A stretch of 13,509 bases of DNA from Patescibacteria group bacterium (GCA_021734825.1 JAIPIE010000018.1:1-13509), one strand, 5' to 3'. Positions 1 through 6,539 are shown, counted from the first letter of the stretch. Numbers and translations: made by a program. The notes: a model not told the origin generated them from the sequence alone.

Positions 1-1
1 C

Positions 2-109
2 CTAGACTTGAAAATTAAGTTAAGAAAGTGGAATAATTACTATAATGACTTAGAGCATTGTGCGTTAAACGGCAAAACTCCAAATGAGATGGTTTTAATG
101 AATAATTAA
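2..109 (+). CDS. Transposase C-terminal fragment, IS481/IS3-like (DDE), cut by left edge
   Basis: An open frame enters from the left edge and ends at TAA 107-109, giving the last 35 residues of a protein. The visible stretch has W, then YYND, then H, then L-N-G-K-T-P-N-E-M. This is the spacing at the end of integrase-core (rve/rve_3) transposases of the IS481 and IS3 groups, where a W...YN...H..L.G.TP pattern closes the catalytic domain. The catalytic Asp-Asp-Glu residues would lie upstream, outside the window, so activity cannot be judged. It is the only plus-strand gene seen and converges on the recO unit. The family call rests on one short motif; IS481 versus IS3 cannot be separated here. 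Confidence 0.7.
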   Translation, partial: LDLKIKLRKWNNYYNDLEHCALNGKTPNEMVLMNN

Positions 110-117
110 AACCGCCA

Positions 118-136
118 TAAGTGTGTACCTAAAACA
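118..136. mobile_element. Candidate right terminal inverted repeat of the insertion sequence
   Basis: Nine bases after the transposase stop, the minus strand reads TGTTTTAGGTACACACTTA. It begins with TGT and has the length and position expected of an IS481/IS3-type end. The matching left end and the target duplication are outside the window, so this is a guess from position and the TGT terminus. The true element end could instead lie at about 149, where the plus strand reads TACTACA. Confidence 0.3.
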
Positions 137-150
137 ATAATATACTACAT

Positions 151-173
151 AAAAAAATACCCTTAAAGGTATT
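151..173 (-). terminator. Intrinsic terminator downstream of recO
   Basis: Read on the minus strand, AATACCT and GGGTATT form a 7-bp stem (one T-G pair) around a TTAA loop at 156-173. A run of seven T follows at 157-151, sharing its first two bases with the stem. It lies about 35 bases past the recO stop, and no minus-strand gene follows, so it probably ends the recO-containing transcript. The stem is A+T-rich and therefore weak. On the plus strand no T-run follows, so it is unlikely to stop transposase transcription. Confidence 0.6.
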
Positions 174-208
174 AATTAGGCTAAAATTAAACAATTTTTA
201 TTACTATC

Positions 209-949
209 TTAGGCCTGCAACCAACGTAAACGCTGAATATTTAAATTTTCCCATTCTTTTAAAAGTTTTGGCGAAAATTTGATGTTTTTTATTTCTCCGC
301 CGTCAATTAAGCGCAGTAATTTAATACAATTATCAGATAAAGACACTAGTGGATTGCCCATAACATTGATATCCATACTAGTCTGGCAAGAAGAACAAAG
401 CAGACCCCCTCGACTCAAATCAAAGCTATTCTTCCCTGCTTTAATATTTTCATCACAGGTAACACAAGTTTGTAATTGAGTGCCATAGCCTAAAAGAGAT
501 AATAAGCGCCAAGAAAAAAGAGCCAGACGAAAACGTCCATCTTCTTTATCAAAGGGAAGATTAGGAGAAGTATCATCAATATTATATAACCATTTTTCCA
601 GCCACCGATATAATTCCTCATCAGCTTCAGCTTCTCGTACTAAGCGACTAAAAATAGCTAAAGCTTGACCGACAAAATATAATTTATTTAAATCCTGTTT
701 AATGCTTAAAAAAGCCTCACTCATTATAGCTGAACCAACATAATCAAAGCCCTTCCCTTTTACCACCAAAATCTTACTAATACTAATCGGTTCTAAATGC
801 GGCGCCAATTTTGATCCCCATTTACAAGCACCCCGAGCTAATAAATTTAAACGACCAAACTCAGGAGTATAAACAGAAACGAGGCGGTCGGCCTCGCGGT
901 AGTCACGCCTATTTAAAATAATAGCATTTGTTGGATAAGTCGCTTCCAT
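209..949 (-). CDS. recO: DNA repair protein RecO
   Basis: A 246-residue RecO, the recombination mediator that with RecR loads RecA onto SSB-coated single-stranded DNA and anneals complementary strands. The N-terminal OB fold is recognisable from A-I-I-L-N-R-R-D-Y-R-E-A-D-R-L (9-23), followed by V-Y-T-P-E-F-G and L-L-A-R-G-A (37-42). A helical domain follows. Cys162, Cys165, Cys185 and Cys188 form the CxxC...CxxC zinc site found in many RecO proteins. Length is normal for the family. The ATG lies 4 bases after the ruvX stop, so the two are cotranscribed. It is last in its unit and is followed by a terminator at 151-173. Its start context (G at -1) is one of only two in the window without T. 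Confidence 0.93.
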   Translation of the reverse strand: MEATYPTNAIILNRRDYREADRLVSVYTPEFGRLNLLARGACKWGSKLAPHLEPISISKILVVKGKGFDYVGSAIMSEAFLSIKQDLNKLYFVGQALAIFSRLVREAEADEELYRWLEKWLYNIDDTSPNLPFDKEDGRFRLALFSWRLLSLLGYGTQLQTCVTCDENIKAGKNSFDLSRGGLLCSSCQTSMDINVMGNPLVSLSDNCIKLLRLIDGGEIKNIKFSPKLLKEWENLNIQRLRWLQA

Positions 950-953
950 CTTT

Positions 954-1343
954 TTATAATCTATCTAAATATGTTTGTAAAAAAATTGCGGCCGCAATTT
1001 CGTCGCGTCCCGCCTTGTCCTTAGCGCTTCCAATTAAAGCATCAGCCCCTTTACTAGATAAGCGCTCATCAATTTCCACTACTTTCACCTCTGTCTTAGC
1101 TTTTAACTCTTTTAAAAAGCTTAAATACAGAGGATTATTAGCTGCTTCCCCTGCCATCTTCCTCGGTGTCCCAATAACAATAAGAGCAATATTTTCCTCG
1201 TCAAGCACAGCCAATAGTTCTTTTAAACTGTTAATGGTTTTAAAAGGCAGTGGCATTTTTGTTTCTACATCAGCTAAAGCCAGACCGATGCGTTTTTCGC
1301 CCCAGTCCACCCCAAGATATTGATTTTCTGCCTCTAAGTTCAT
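954..1343 (-). CDS. ruvX: RuvX/YqgF-type nuclease (16S pre-rRNA processing or Holliday junction resolvase)
   Basis: A 129-residue RNase H-fold protein of the YqgF/RuvX family, which is linked to 16S rRNA 5'-end maturation and proposed as a Holliday-junction resolvase. Motif 1 is L-G-V-D-W-G-E-K-R-I-G (10-20) with Asp13. I-V-I-G-T-P follows at 55-60. The D-E-R-L-S-S motif has Glu93; the family consensus is DERLTT, so S-S replaces T-T conservatively. The last acidic residue is Asp114 in D-E-I-A-A-A-I-F-L-Q. All three catalytic acids are therefore present. Length fits the family. Only 1 base separates it from the map stop and 4 from the recO start, so it sits in a tight map-ruvX-recO cluster. 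GGA about 7 bases before the ATG is the closest thing to a Shine-Dalgarno core in the window. Confidence 0.92.
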   Translation of the reverse strand: MNLEAENQYLGVDWGEKRIGLALADVETKMPLPFKTINSLKELLAVLDEENIALIVIGTPRKMAGEAANNPLYLSFLKELKAKTEVKVVEIDERLSSKGADALIGSAKDKAGRDEIAAAIFLQTYLDRL

Positions 1344-1344
1344 A

Positions 1345-2178
1345 TTATTCCAAAGTTAAAATATCATAACCATCTTTTGTAACAGCAATTGTATGCTCAA
1401 AATGAGCGCTTAATGAATTGTCAGCACTTAAAATGGTAAAACCATCATCGGCTACCTTAACCTTATGCGTACCAGCATTAATCATTGGTTCGATGCAAAT
1501 AATCATGCCTTCTTTTAATTCTAAATTAGCGCTAGATTTTTCATTAATTAAATAATGATAGACTTCTGGATCTTCATGAGCAAGATAGCCGACACCATGT
1601 CCCACCAAGTCACGCACAACGCCGTATCCCGCCTTTTCAGCTATTCTTTGCACTGTTCCCCCAATATCATTTAAATGCGCTCCTGGACGCACTTTCTTAA
1701 TGGATGCATCTAAACATTCCTTGGTGACTGTTAACAATTTCTGAGCCGCAGGACTAATCTGCCCGACCGCCACCGTGGTACACATATCGGTATAAAATCC
1801 ACCGGCTGGAGAATGAGGATTTGAAGGAATGCCCAAGCTCTTTCTCAAAGCTGGCTTTACAGGCCATTCCATGCCAATATCAATATCAATAATATCGCCT
1901 TCCTGTAAAACTCTACCTGGAATAGCTGCTCCGTGTACCACTTCGTCATTAATAGAAGCGCAAATCCCCGAAGGAAAGAAAACGCCCCCACCCATCGGGT
2001 AGTCCTTAAAAGCGGGACGACCACCGGCCTCATCAACCATTTTTAACATCACCTCTTCTAGATCAGCCGTATTTACACCGGGCTTAACCATTTCTTTAAG
2101 AGTACGCAAAATACGGGCCAAGATTTTTCCGCCCGCTCTAATTACTTCTATTTCTTCTTGAGATTTAATATAAATCAT
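1345..2178 (-). CDS. map: Methionine aminopeptidase, type I, with internal insertion
   Basis: A 277-residue cytosolic metallopeptidase that removes the initiator methionine from new proteins. All five metal ligands are visible: Asp100 (D-I-D-I-G), Asp131 (Y-T-D-M), His194 (G-H-G-V-G), Glu230 (C-I-E-P-M) and Glu261 (H-F-E-H-T). His82 (E-V-V-H-G) and His201 (A-H-E-D-P) match the substrate-binding histidines of the E. coli enzyme. The first two Asp ligands are 31 residues apart, against 11 in E. coli (Asp97/Asp108), so about 20 extra residues rich in Pro, Lys and Gly lie between them (about 104-127). There is no N-terminal zinc extension. No ribosome binding site is visible; 144 bases of heptad repeat separate the start from the gene upstream. 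Confidence 0.96.
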   Translation of the reverse strand: MIYIKSQEEIEVIRAGGKILARILRTLKEMVKPGVNTADLEEVMLKMVDEAGGRPAFKDYPMGGGVFFPSGICASINDEVVHGAAIPGRVLQEGDIIDIDIGMEWPVKPALRKSLGIPSNPHSPAGGFYTDMCTTVAVGQISPAAQKLLTVTKECLDASIKKVRPGAHLNDIGGTVQRIAEKAGYGVVRDLVGHGVGYLAHEDPEVYHYLINEKSSANLELKEGMIICIEPMINAGTHKVKVADDGFTILSADNSLSAHFEHTIAVTKDGYDILTLE

Positions 2179-2345
2179 AAAAATAATAATTCAAAGATGC
2201 AAAAATTCAAAATTCAAAAAATAATAATTCAAAGATTCAAAAATTCAAAATTCAAAAAATAATAATTCAAAGATTCAAAAATTCAAAAATTCAAAATTCA
2301 AAAATTATTGAATCTTAAATTTTTAATCTTGAATCTTTAATCTAA
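2179..2345. repeat. Heptad (ATTCAAA) repeat array with 38-bp tandem copies
   Basis: The gap between the DUF475 gene and map is filled by short repeats of ATTCAAA, ATTCAAAA and AAGATTCAA. A longer 38-bp period is laid over them: the AATAATAATTC segment recurs with its C at 2192, 2230 and 2268. From about 2308 the orientation flips (TTGAATCTT, CTTGAATCTTTAATC), so the array as a whole is an imperfect inverted repeat. The flipped part runs into the DUF475 gene and encodes its last residues and stop. There are no unique spacers, so it is not CRISPR. The same heptads recur at 3243-3299 and 9597-9713. Function is unknown; slippage-prone spacer or folded mRNA are both possible. Confidence 0.9.
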
Positions 2346-3240
2346 CTTGACGTGAGCGCCAAAAAAATACCAATAGCAGTATAGTCGTCGCTAACGGAGT
2401 CGCCCAAAAGGGATATTCTATTCCGAAGCTTCCTGATGTCATAATTAGACCTAAAATACCAATAGAATACATCGCTCCATTTTTCAAGTAAACAAACTTT
2501 GTAATCACATGTAAACCCCTAATTGTTAATTGACGCACAACAATCGCACCTAAACCGTTACCAATAATAATAAAAGGAATACTCATGGTAAAGGCAAAGG
2601 CACCAATAACTCCGTCAACCGAAAATGAAGCATCAAGAATTTCCAAATAAAGAATCTTACTCCAAGCATTAACTGCCGGATTTAATAATTTCTTCCCTTT
2701 TTTATTAGCATGTTTTTTAATCGCGCTCAATCCAGTAAAAACAATTAAACCAATAACGGCCGCGAGTAGTATATAATGGTTATGATGCCAAGATAAAACA
2801 GCCACCAAAGAAATATTGCAAATCACAAGGATATAGAAAATTTTAATTTTACCTTTTAAAAACTGCTCGATTTTAAAAGCAAAGTTATTATTTTCTATAA
2901 ACAACCAAGAAAGAAAGACTAAAAACAAATAAATACCGCCGCCCATAAGCAGTAAGGGCTTAGAAGAGGCTAAATAAGAAGCGACTTCGCCATTACCAGA
3001 AAAGGCAATTTGGAACACTTCTGCTAAAGATAAGCTCGGAGCTGCTAACCAAATAAGGGCAAAGGGCAAAAGACCGCGAACAATAAAAACAGGAAACAGA
3101 ATGCCCCAGACCAAGAAAAAGCGCCGATACTTCGACTCTAGGGTTCTTACAACATTAGCATTAATGATGGCGTTATCAACGCTGGTAATTATCTCAAATA
3201 AACAAAGACCAGTAATGACAACTAAGGCGTGTAAAAACAT
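2323..3240 (-). CDS. DUF475 / TerC-superfamily integral membrane protein
   Basis: A 305-residue polytopic membrane protein with about eight to nine hydrophobic segments. Two half-repeats each carry an acidic signature inside the membrane: E16...S20-V-D22-N23-A-I-I-N27 and E200-I-L-D203-A-S-F-S207-V-D209-G-V-I-G-A-F-A. This pair is diagnostic of DUF475 proteins, relatives of TerC. TerC proteins are linked to metal-ion (notably manganese) export and tellurite resistance; for DUF475 itself the substrate is not established, so transport is an inference. An in-frame TTG at 3261 would add seven residues encoded by the ATTCAAA repeat. I chose the ATG at 3240, which starts the first hydrophobic segment directly. 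The last residues (L-K-I-Q-D) and stop are repeat-derived as well. C at -1 is unusual for this window. Confidence 0.85.
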   Translation of the reverse strand: MFLHALVVITGLCLFEIITSVDNAIINANVVRTLESKYRRFFLVWGILFPVFIVRGLLPFALIWLAAPSLSLAEVFQIAFSGNGEVASYLASSKPLLLMGGGIYLFLVFLSWLFIENNNFAFKIEQFLKGKIKIFYILVICNISLVAVLSWHHNHYILLAAVIGLIVFTGLSAIKKHANKKGKKLLNPAVNAWSKILYLEILDASFSVDGVIGAFAFTMSIPFIIIGNGLGAIVVRQLTIRGLHVITKFVYLKNGAMYSIGILGLIMTSGSFGIEYPFWATPLATTILLLVFFWRSRQVRLKIQD

Positions 3241-3242
3241 GG

Positions 3243-3299
3243 GTAATGATTCAAAATTCAAGATTCAAAAAATATTAATTCAAAGATTCAAGATTAACT
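3243..3299. repeat. Heptad (ATTCAAA/ATTCAAG) repeat array
   Basis: Units of GATTCAA, AATTCAA and GATTCAAGATT fill the gap between the 98-residue gene and the DUF475 gene. All read in one orientation on the plus strand, with an AATATTAA interruption in the middle. It matches the arrays at 2179-2345 and 9597-9713 in unit and base composition. It provides the start-proximal region of the DUF475 gene, where no ribosome binding site can be seen, and adjoins the stop codon of the upstream gene. Confidence 0.85.
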
Positions 3300-3590
3300 C
3301 TTGAAACTCTCCAAGATCTCGCGAATATGTTTACGATCGACTTCAGTCAAATCTTCATCATAACGCTTTTGATATAATTTATACATATCACGATTAATCA
3401 CATACTGAGATACGCCGATACCGGTCCTTAATTTCTCCTTATATTTCTTCACCAAAGAAAATACTAAATCTTTATTCTCCTCATTTAAGTGTTTAAAGTG
3501 ATAATTTTGACGCACCAGAGCGTTTAGGCGTCGCTCAATAATATAACTAGGTTGAGATTTAATATCCTTTAAAAAATCGTCTAAATTCAT
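3294..3590 (-). CDS. Uncharacterised 98-residue, helix-rich protein
   Basis: I do not recognise this family. The product is soluble, highly charged and predicted mostly helical. An N-terminal segment (M-N-L-D-D-F-L-K-D-I) resembles the first amphipathic helix of a small adaptor. A central part holds Y-K-E-K-L-R-T-G-I-G-V-S (50-61), and a third part has acidic and basic clusters (Y-D-E-D-L-T-E-V-D-R-K). There is no signal peptide, membrane segment or cysteine. Coding is supported by good codon use, an A-T-A-T-G start like its neighbours, and a terminator-promoter pair directly upstream. It opens the transcription unit DUF475-map-ruvX-recO. It may be a lineage-specific conserved gene, but no function is assigned. 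Confidence 0.75.
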   Translation of the reverse strand: MNLDDFLKDIKSQPSYIIERRLNALVRQNYHFKHLNEENKDLVFSLVKKYKEKLRTGIGVSQYVINRDMYKLYQKRYDEDLTEVDRKHIREILESFKS

Positions 3591-3612
3591 ATTTTTTAAG
3601 CTTATAAATCAT

Positions 3613-3621
3613 ATTATAACA
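3613..3621 (-). promoter_or_regulatory. Extended -10 promoter for the 98-residue gene and downstream unit
   Basis: On the minus strand TGTTATAAT is an exact extended -10 element (TG-n-TATAAT). Transcription would start near 3606, giving a leader of about 16 bases before the ATG at 3590. No TTGACA-like -35 is present at 16-18 bp spacing; that stretch is the terminator hairpin. An extended -10 does not require one. The site sits 1 base from the T-run of the secY terminator, so the two signals are packed together. Confidence 0.65.
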
Positions 3622-3622
3622 C

Positions 3623-3648
3623 AAAAATGTAGCCGAGACTACATTTTT
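3623..3648 (-). terminator. Intrinsic terminator after secY
   Basis: AAAAATGTAG and CTACATTTTT form a perfect 10-bp inverted repeat around a 6-base loop (CCGAGA on the plus strand). Because the outer pairs are A-T, the hairpin carries its own T-tract on either strand; on the minus strand this ends in five T at 3627-3623. It starts about 27 bases past the secY stop and ends the ribosomal-protein/secY transcript. Only five of the ten pairs (TGTAG/CTACA) lie outside the A/T tracts, so strength is moderate. Confidence 0.75.
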
Positions 3649-3674
3649 ATAGAAGTATATTTGAAAATAATTTT

Positions 3675-4946
3675 TTATAAACCGTCGTATTCACGCATGG
3701 TTAATTGTGATTCAATCTGCTTAACCGTTTCAATAACAACCGCCACCACGATTAATAAACTAGTACCACCAATCACCAACGACTGGGCGCCAGTAAAATA
3801 GCGCATCACTAAAGGTAAAATAGCGATTAAACTTAAAAACAAAGCACCAAAGAAAATAATACGGTGAGTGGTGTAAGATAAATAATCAGTCGTAGACTTG
3901 CCTGGTCTAATCCCAGGAATGAATCCGCCTTGTTTCTGTAAATTTTCAGCAATACGATCTGGATGGAAAACAACTTCAGTATAAAAATAAGTAAAGGCGA
4001 AGACCAACACAAAGTAAATAATACCGTAGATTAACTGATCATTAAAAATAGCAATCACTTTAGCGGATAAAGAAGCTACCCAGCTACTGCGAGCCTGTAA
4101 GAAGAACTGAGCAATCATTGGCGGAAACAGGACTACAGAAATAGCAAAAATAATTGGAATAACACCGGCCATGTTCACTCGCAAAGGTAGATGTGTGCTT
4201 GAGCCACCAAAAGCTCTCTGACCACGAACTTGGCGCGCATACTGAACTGGAATATTGCGCTGGCCTTCATTAATGATAACCACGCTAACCACAGTAATAA
4301 TAGCAATGACAATAAAACCAATAACAGTAAATAACTGAGTGGAATCATAGCTAATAGCTATTTGTTGAATCTGTCTAGGGAGAGCGGCCACGATGCCAGC
4401 AAAAATTAACAAGGAGATACCATTGCCAATATTTTTTTCAGAAATTAACTCACCAATCCACATTAAGAAAATAGTACCAGCAGTAATAGTAATAATAATA
4501 GCAACAAAATCAAACACGCTCATCACTCCTAAAATACCTTGATTGGAATTTTGTAATAAAGTAATCATGCCGTAAGCCTGCATAGCTGCCAAAGGAACGG
4601 TTGCCCAACGAGTCCACATATTAATCTTCTGTCGGCCGCTTTCTTCTTTTTGCATTTCTTCAATCTTTGGAGAAATCATGCCCAAAAGCTGGAAGATAAT
4701 AGAAGATGTAATATAAGGAGCGATGCCCATCATCACAATGGAAAAGTTCTCCATACCACCACCAGAAAATAAATTCATTAAACCTAAGATCTGATTAGAA
4801 TTAAATAAATTCTTTAGAGCTGTGGCATCTACACCTGGCACAGGAATATGAGCAGCTAAACGGAAAACAACCAGCATTGCTAAAACAAAAAGCACATTAC
4901 GACGTAAATCTTTAGCTTTCCAAATTTGTTGTATTTTTTCCAACAT
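3675..4946 (-). CDS. secY: Protein translocase subunit SecY
   Basis: A 423-residue SecY, the ten-helix channel of the SecYEG translocon in the inner membrane. Signature parts appear in order: I-P-V-P-G-V-D in the first periplasmic stretch, then the plug-region segment L-F-S-G-G-G-M-E-N-F-S, the TM2b stretch M-G-I-A-P-Y-I-T-S-S-I, and G-N-G-I-S-L-L-I-F-A-G. The C4-C5 cytosolic loops follow with P-V-Q-Y-A-R-Q-V-R-G-Q and F-I-P-G-I-R-P-G-K-S-T. The tail S-Q-L-T-M-R-E-Y-D-G-L is typical. Length is slightly short but full. It is the last gene of the spc-type operon here, 40 bases after rplO, and is followed by a terminator rather than by adk and map as in many bacteria. Confidence 0.97.
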   Translation of the reverse strand: MLEKIQQIWKAKDLRRNVLFVLAMLVVFRLAAHIPVPGVDATALKNLFNSNQILGLMNLFSGGGMENFSIVMMGIAPYITSSIIFQLLGMISPKIEEMQKEESGRQKINMWTRWATVPLAAMQAYGMITLLQNSNQGILGVMSVFDFVAIIITITAGTIFLMWIGELISEKNIGNGISLLIFAGIVAALPRQIQQIAISYDSTQLFTVIGFIVIAIITVVSVVIINEGQRNIPVQYARQVRGQRAFGGSSTHLPLRVNMAGVIPIIFAISVVLFPPMIAQFFLQARSSWVASLSAKVIAIFNDQLIYGIIYFVLVFAFTYFYTEVVFHPDRIAENLQKQGGFIPGIRPGKSTTDYLSYTTHRIIFFGALFLSLIAILPLVMRYFTGAQSLVIGGTSLLIVVAVVIETVKQIESQLTMREYDGL

Positions 4947-4986
4947 AGGTCGTTAAATTATGATTTATAGGCAAAAACCAAACACC

Positions 4987-5403
4987 CTAAGCGGATATCT
5001 GGTCTTTAACTGAAGCGCTCATTAATATTTTTTCAAACTTTACTTTCGCCGTCAGTTTTTCTTTACCAAGCACCTTAACTCTAGCTGAAGCATCCTTAAT
5101 TAAATCTTTGGCGAATAATGTGCTCGGACTAACAATGTCGCCATCTTTAAATTCTTTATTAATCACACTTACCGCTACAATCTGATTCTTTGGTTTTAAA
5201 GAAGTGAAGCCACGTAATTTTGGAGTCTGTAATAATTGCTGACGCATACCCAGACGTTTTAAATTACTGACACCAGCACGTGACCGCTGTCCTTTTTGAC
5301 CGCGAGTACTATAAGTACCATGTCCAGAAGCATCACCGCGTCCGACACGTTTTCTTTTATGAGTAGCGCCAGTAGCGCGCTTAATGTTATTCAGTGACAA
5401 CAT
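4987..5403 (-). CDS. rplO: 50S ribosomal protein L15 (uL15)
   Basis: A 138-residue uL15, which binds 23S rRNA with a long N-terminal extended region and helps late large-subunit assembly. The glycine-rich part is typical: K-R-K-R-V-G-R-G-D-A-S-G-H-G-T (16-30), then R-G-Q-K-G-Q-R-S-R-A-G. P-K-L-R-G-F-T-S follows, and a compact C-terminal domain. Length is close to the E. coli protein (144). Only 27 bases separate its ATG from the rpsE stop, leaving no space for rpmD (uL30), which normally sits here. AGG occurs upstream, but 14 bases from the ATG, too far for a normal Shine-Dalgarno element. Confidence 0.96.
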   Translation of the reverse strand: MLSLNNIKRATGATHKRKRVGRGDASGHGTYSTRGQKGQRSRAGVSNLKRLGMRQQLLQTPKLRGFTSLKPKNQIVAVSVINKEFKDGDIVSPSTLFAKDLIKDASARVKVLGKEKLTAKVKFEKILMSASVKDQISA

Positions 5404-5430
5404 AAATTTTATATTTACCTGTTTATCCGC

Positions 5431-6135
5431 TTATTTCTTGGCGGCACTTTTTTTATCGTTTGTTTTAGACTCATTTTTACTTGTCTCTTTTGTTTCAGCT
5501 TTAACAGCCTTATCAGTATCCTTGGCTACTTCTTTTTTCTTAGATTTACGTCCATCAACCTGACGTAAACTATCCAGAGCAGCTAAAGTGCAACGAGCAT
5601 TGTTAACCTTATTATTACTACCAAGCACCTTACTACTGACATTTTTTACTCCAGCCAACTCTAAGATAGCTCTAGTCACACCTCCGGCAATAACTCCTCT
5701 TCCCTGTTTCGCTGGTTTAAAGATAATAGAAGCTGCTCCTAATTTCTGTAACACCATGTGTGGAATAGTATCATTAAGCACTGGAACTTTAACTAAGGTT
5801 TTTTTGGCACGATTGACAGCTTTATTCACCGCCATAGTCACATCAGCTCCCTTACCCAAGCCTACACCGACACTGCCCTTGCGATCACCAATAGCAACAC
5901 AAGCACGAAAATTCATGCGTTTACCACCAGCCATAACACGAGTAACACGAGCGATTTCTAAAATACGCTGTTCAAACTCATCTCGACGTTCATCACGTTT
6001 GCCGCGATTATCACGACGAGGGGGACGAGCTCCACCTGAGCGTTTATCCTGACCGCCGTAAACAGCTTTGGCCACAACTGCGGCTGCTTGCTGATCGGTA
6101 CTGCCAGTTTCTACTTTTTTGTTATCATCTGCCAT
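5431..6135 (-). CDS. rpsE: 30S ribosomal protein S5 (uS5) with long N- and C-terminal tails
   Basis: A 234-residue uS5; E. coli S5 has 167. S5 lines the mRNA entry site and affects decoding accuracy. The double-stranded RNA-binding domain starts near residue 54 (F-E-Q-R-I-L-E-I-A-R-V) and includes the G-G-K-R-M-N-F-R-A-C-V-A-I-G-D loop. The C-terminal domain is marked by G-R-G-V-I-A-G-G-V-T-R-A and V-L-G-S-N-N. Extra sequence lies on both sides. Residues 1-53 are charged and contain a G-G-A-R-P-P-R-R-D-N-R-G-K-R stretch. Residues 198-234 are almost all Lys, Glu, Thr, Asp, Ser and Ala. Both tails look disordered. The gene is followed directly by rplO; rpmD is missing. Confidence 0.96.
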   Translation of the reverse strand: MADDNKKVETGSTDQQAAAVVAKAVYGGQDKRSGGARPPRRDNRGKRDERRDEFEQRILEIARVTRVMAGGKRMNFRACVAIGDRKGSVGVGLGKGADVTMAVNKAVNRAKKTLVKVPVLNDTIPHMVLQKLGAASIIFKPAKQGRGVIAGGVTRAILELAGVKNVSSKVLGSNNKVNNARCTLAALDSLRQVDGRKSKKKEVAKDTDKAVKAETKETSKNESKTNDKKSAAKK

Positions 6136-6159
6136 ATAAAAATCTTATTAAAAGTAATT

Positions 6160-6519
6160 TTAAAAAATTAAGCCCTGTTCACGAGCAGCATCGGCAACTG
6201 CCTTCACCCGACCATGATAGCGATATGAACTACGATCAAATACTACTTCTTTAAGGCCTAAAGCAATAGCCTTATCAGCTAATAACTTACCTAATAAAGC
6301 GGAAATCTCCGTTTTCTTCAAACCCTTATCTTTTATTTCTTTAACATGTGCACTAGCCAAAGTTTTACCAACAGTATCATCAATCAATTGCAGATACATG
6401 CCCTTATTAGAACGAAAAACATTCAGACGGGGGCGAGCCGCTGTGCCACTAATTTTTGCTCGCACTCTAGCTTGACGTCTATTTTTACGAGCGATTTCTT
6501 TCTTGATAGTATTAATCAT
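6160..6519 (-). CDS. rplR: 50S ribosomal protein L18 (uL18)
   Basis: A 119-residue uL18, a 5S rRNA-binding protein of the central protuberance, working with L5. The basic N-terminus (A-R-K-N-R-R-Q-A-R-V-R-A-K-I) leads into A-R-P-R-L-N-V-F-R-S-N-K-G-M-Y-L-Q, the usual conserved core. The end, F-D-R-S-S-Y-R-Y-H-G-R-V-K-A-V-A-D-A-A-R-E, is the 5S-binding signature. Length is normal. It lies 20 bases after rplF and 24 before rpsE. The start is TATATG with no Shine-Dalgarno sequence. Confidence 0.96.
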   Translation of the reverse strand: MINTIKKEIARKNRRQARVRAKISGTAARPRLNVFRSNKGMYLQLIDDTVGKTLASAHVKEIKDKGLKKTEISALLGKLLADKAIALGLKEVVFDRSSYRYHGRVKAVADAAREQGLIF

Positions 6520-6539
6520 ATATTTAAATCACAATTGCT

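Noticed and set aside
928..1323. Plus-strand open frame of 131 codons
   Set aside because: It lies fully opposite ruvX, which has clear catalytic motifs; it matches no family and has no start signals.
2179..2307. Possible CRISPR array (38-bp spacing)
   Set aside because: Copies are contiguous with no unique spacers and are built of heptads; no cas gene is nearby.
3241..3261. TTG start for the DUF475 gene
   Set aside because: The seven extra residues are repeat-encoded; the ATG at 3240 opens the first hydrophobic segment.
5588..6052. Plus-strand open frame of 154 codons
   Set aside because: It lies opposite rpsE. Arg/Ser/Pro-rich composition is what the reverse of a Lys/Ala-rich gene gives.
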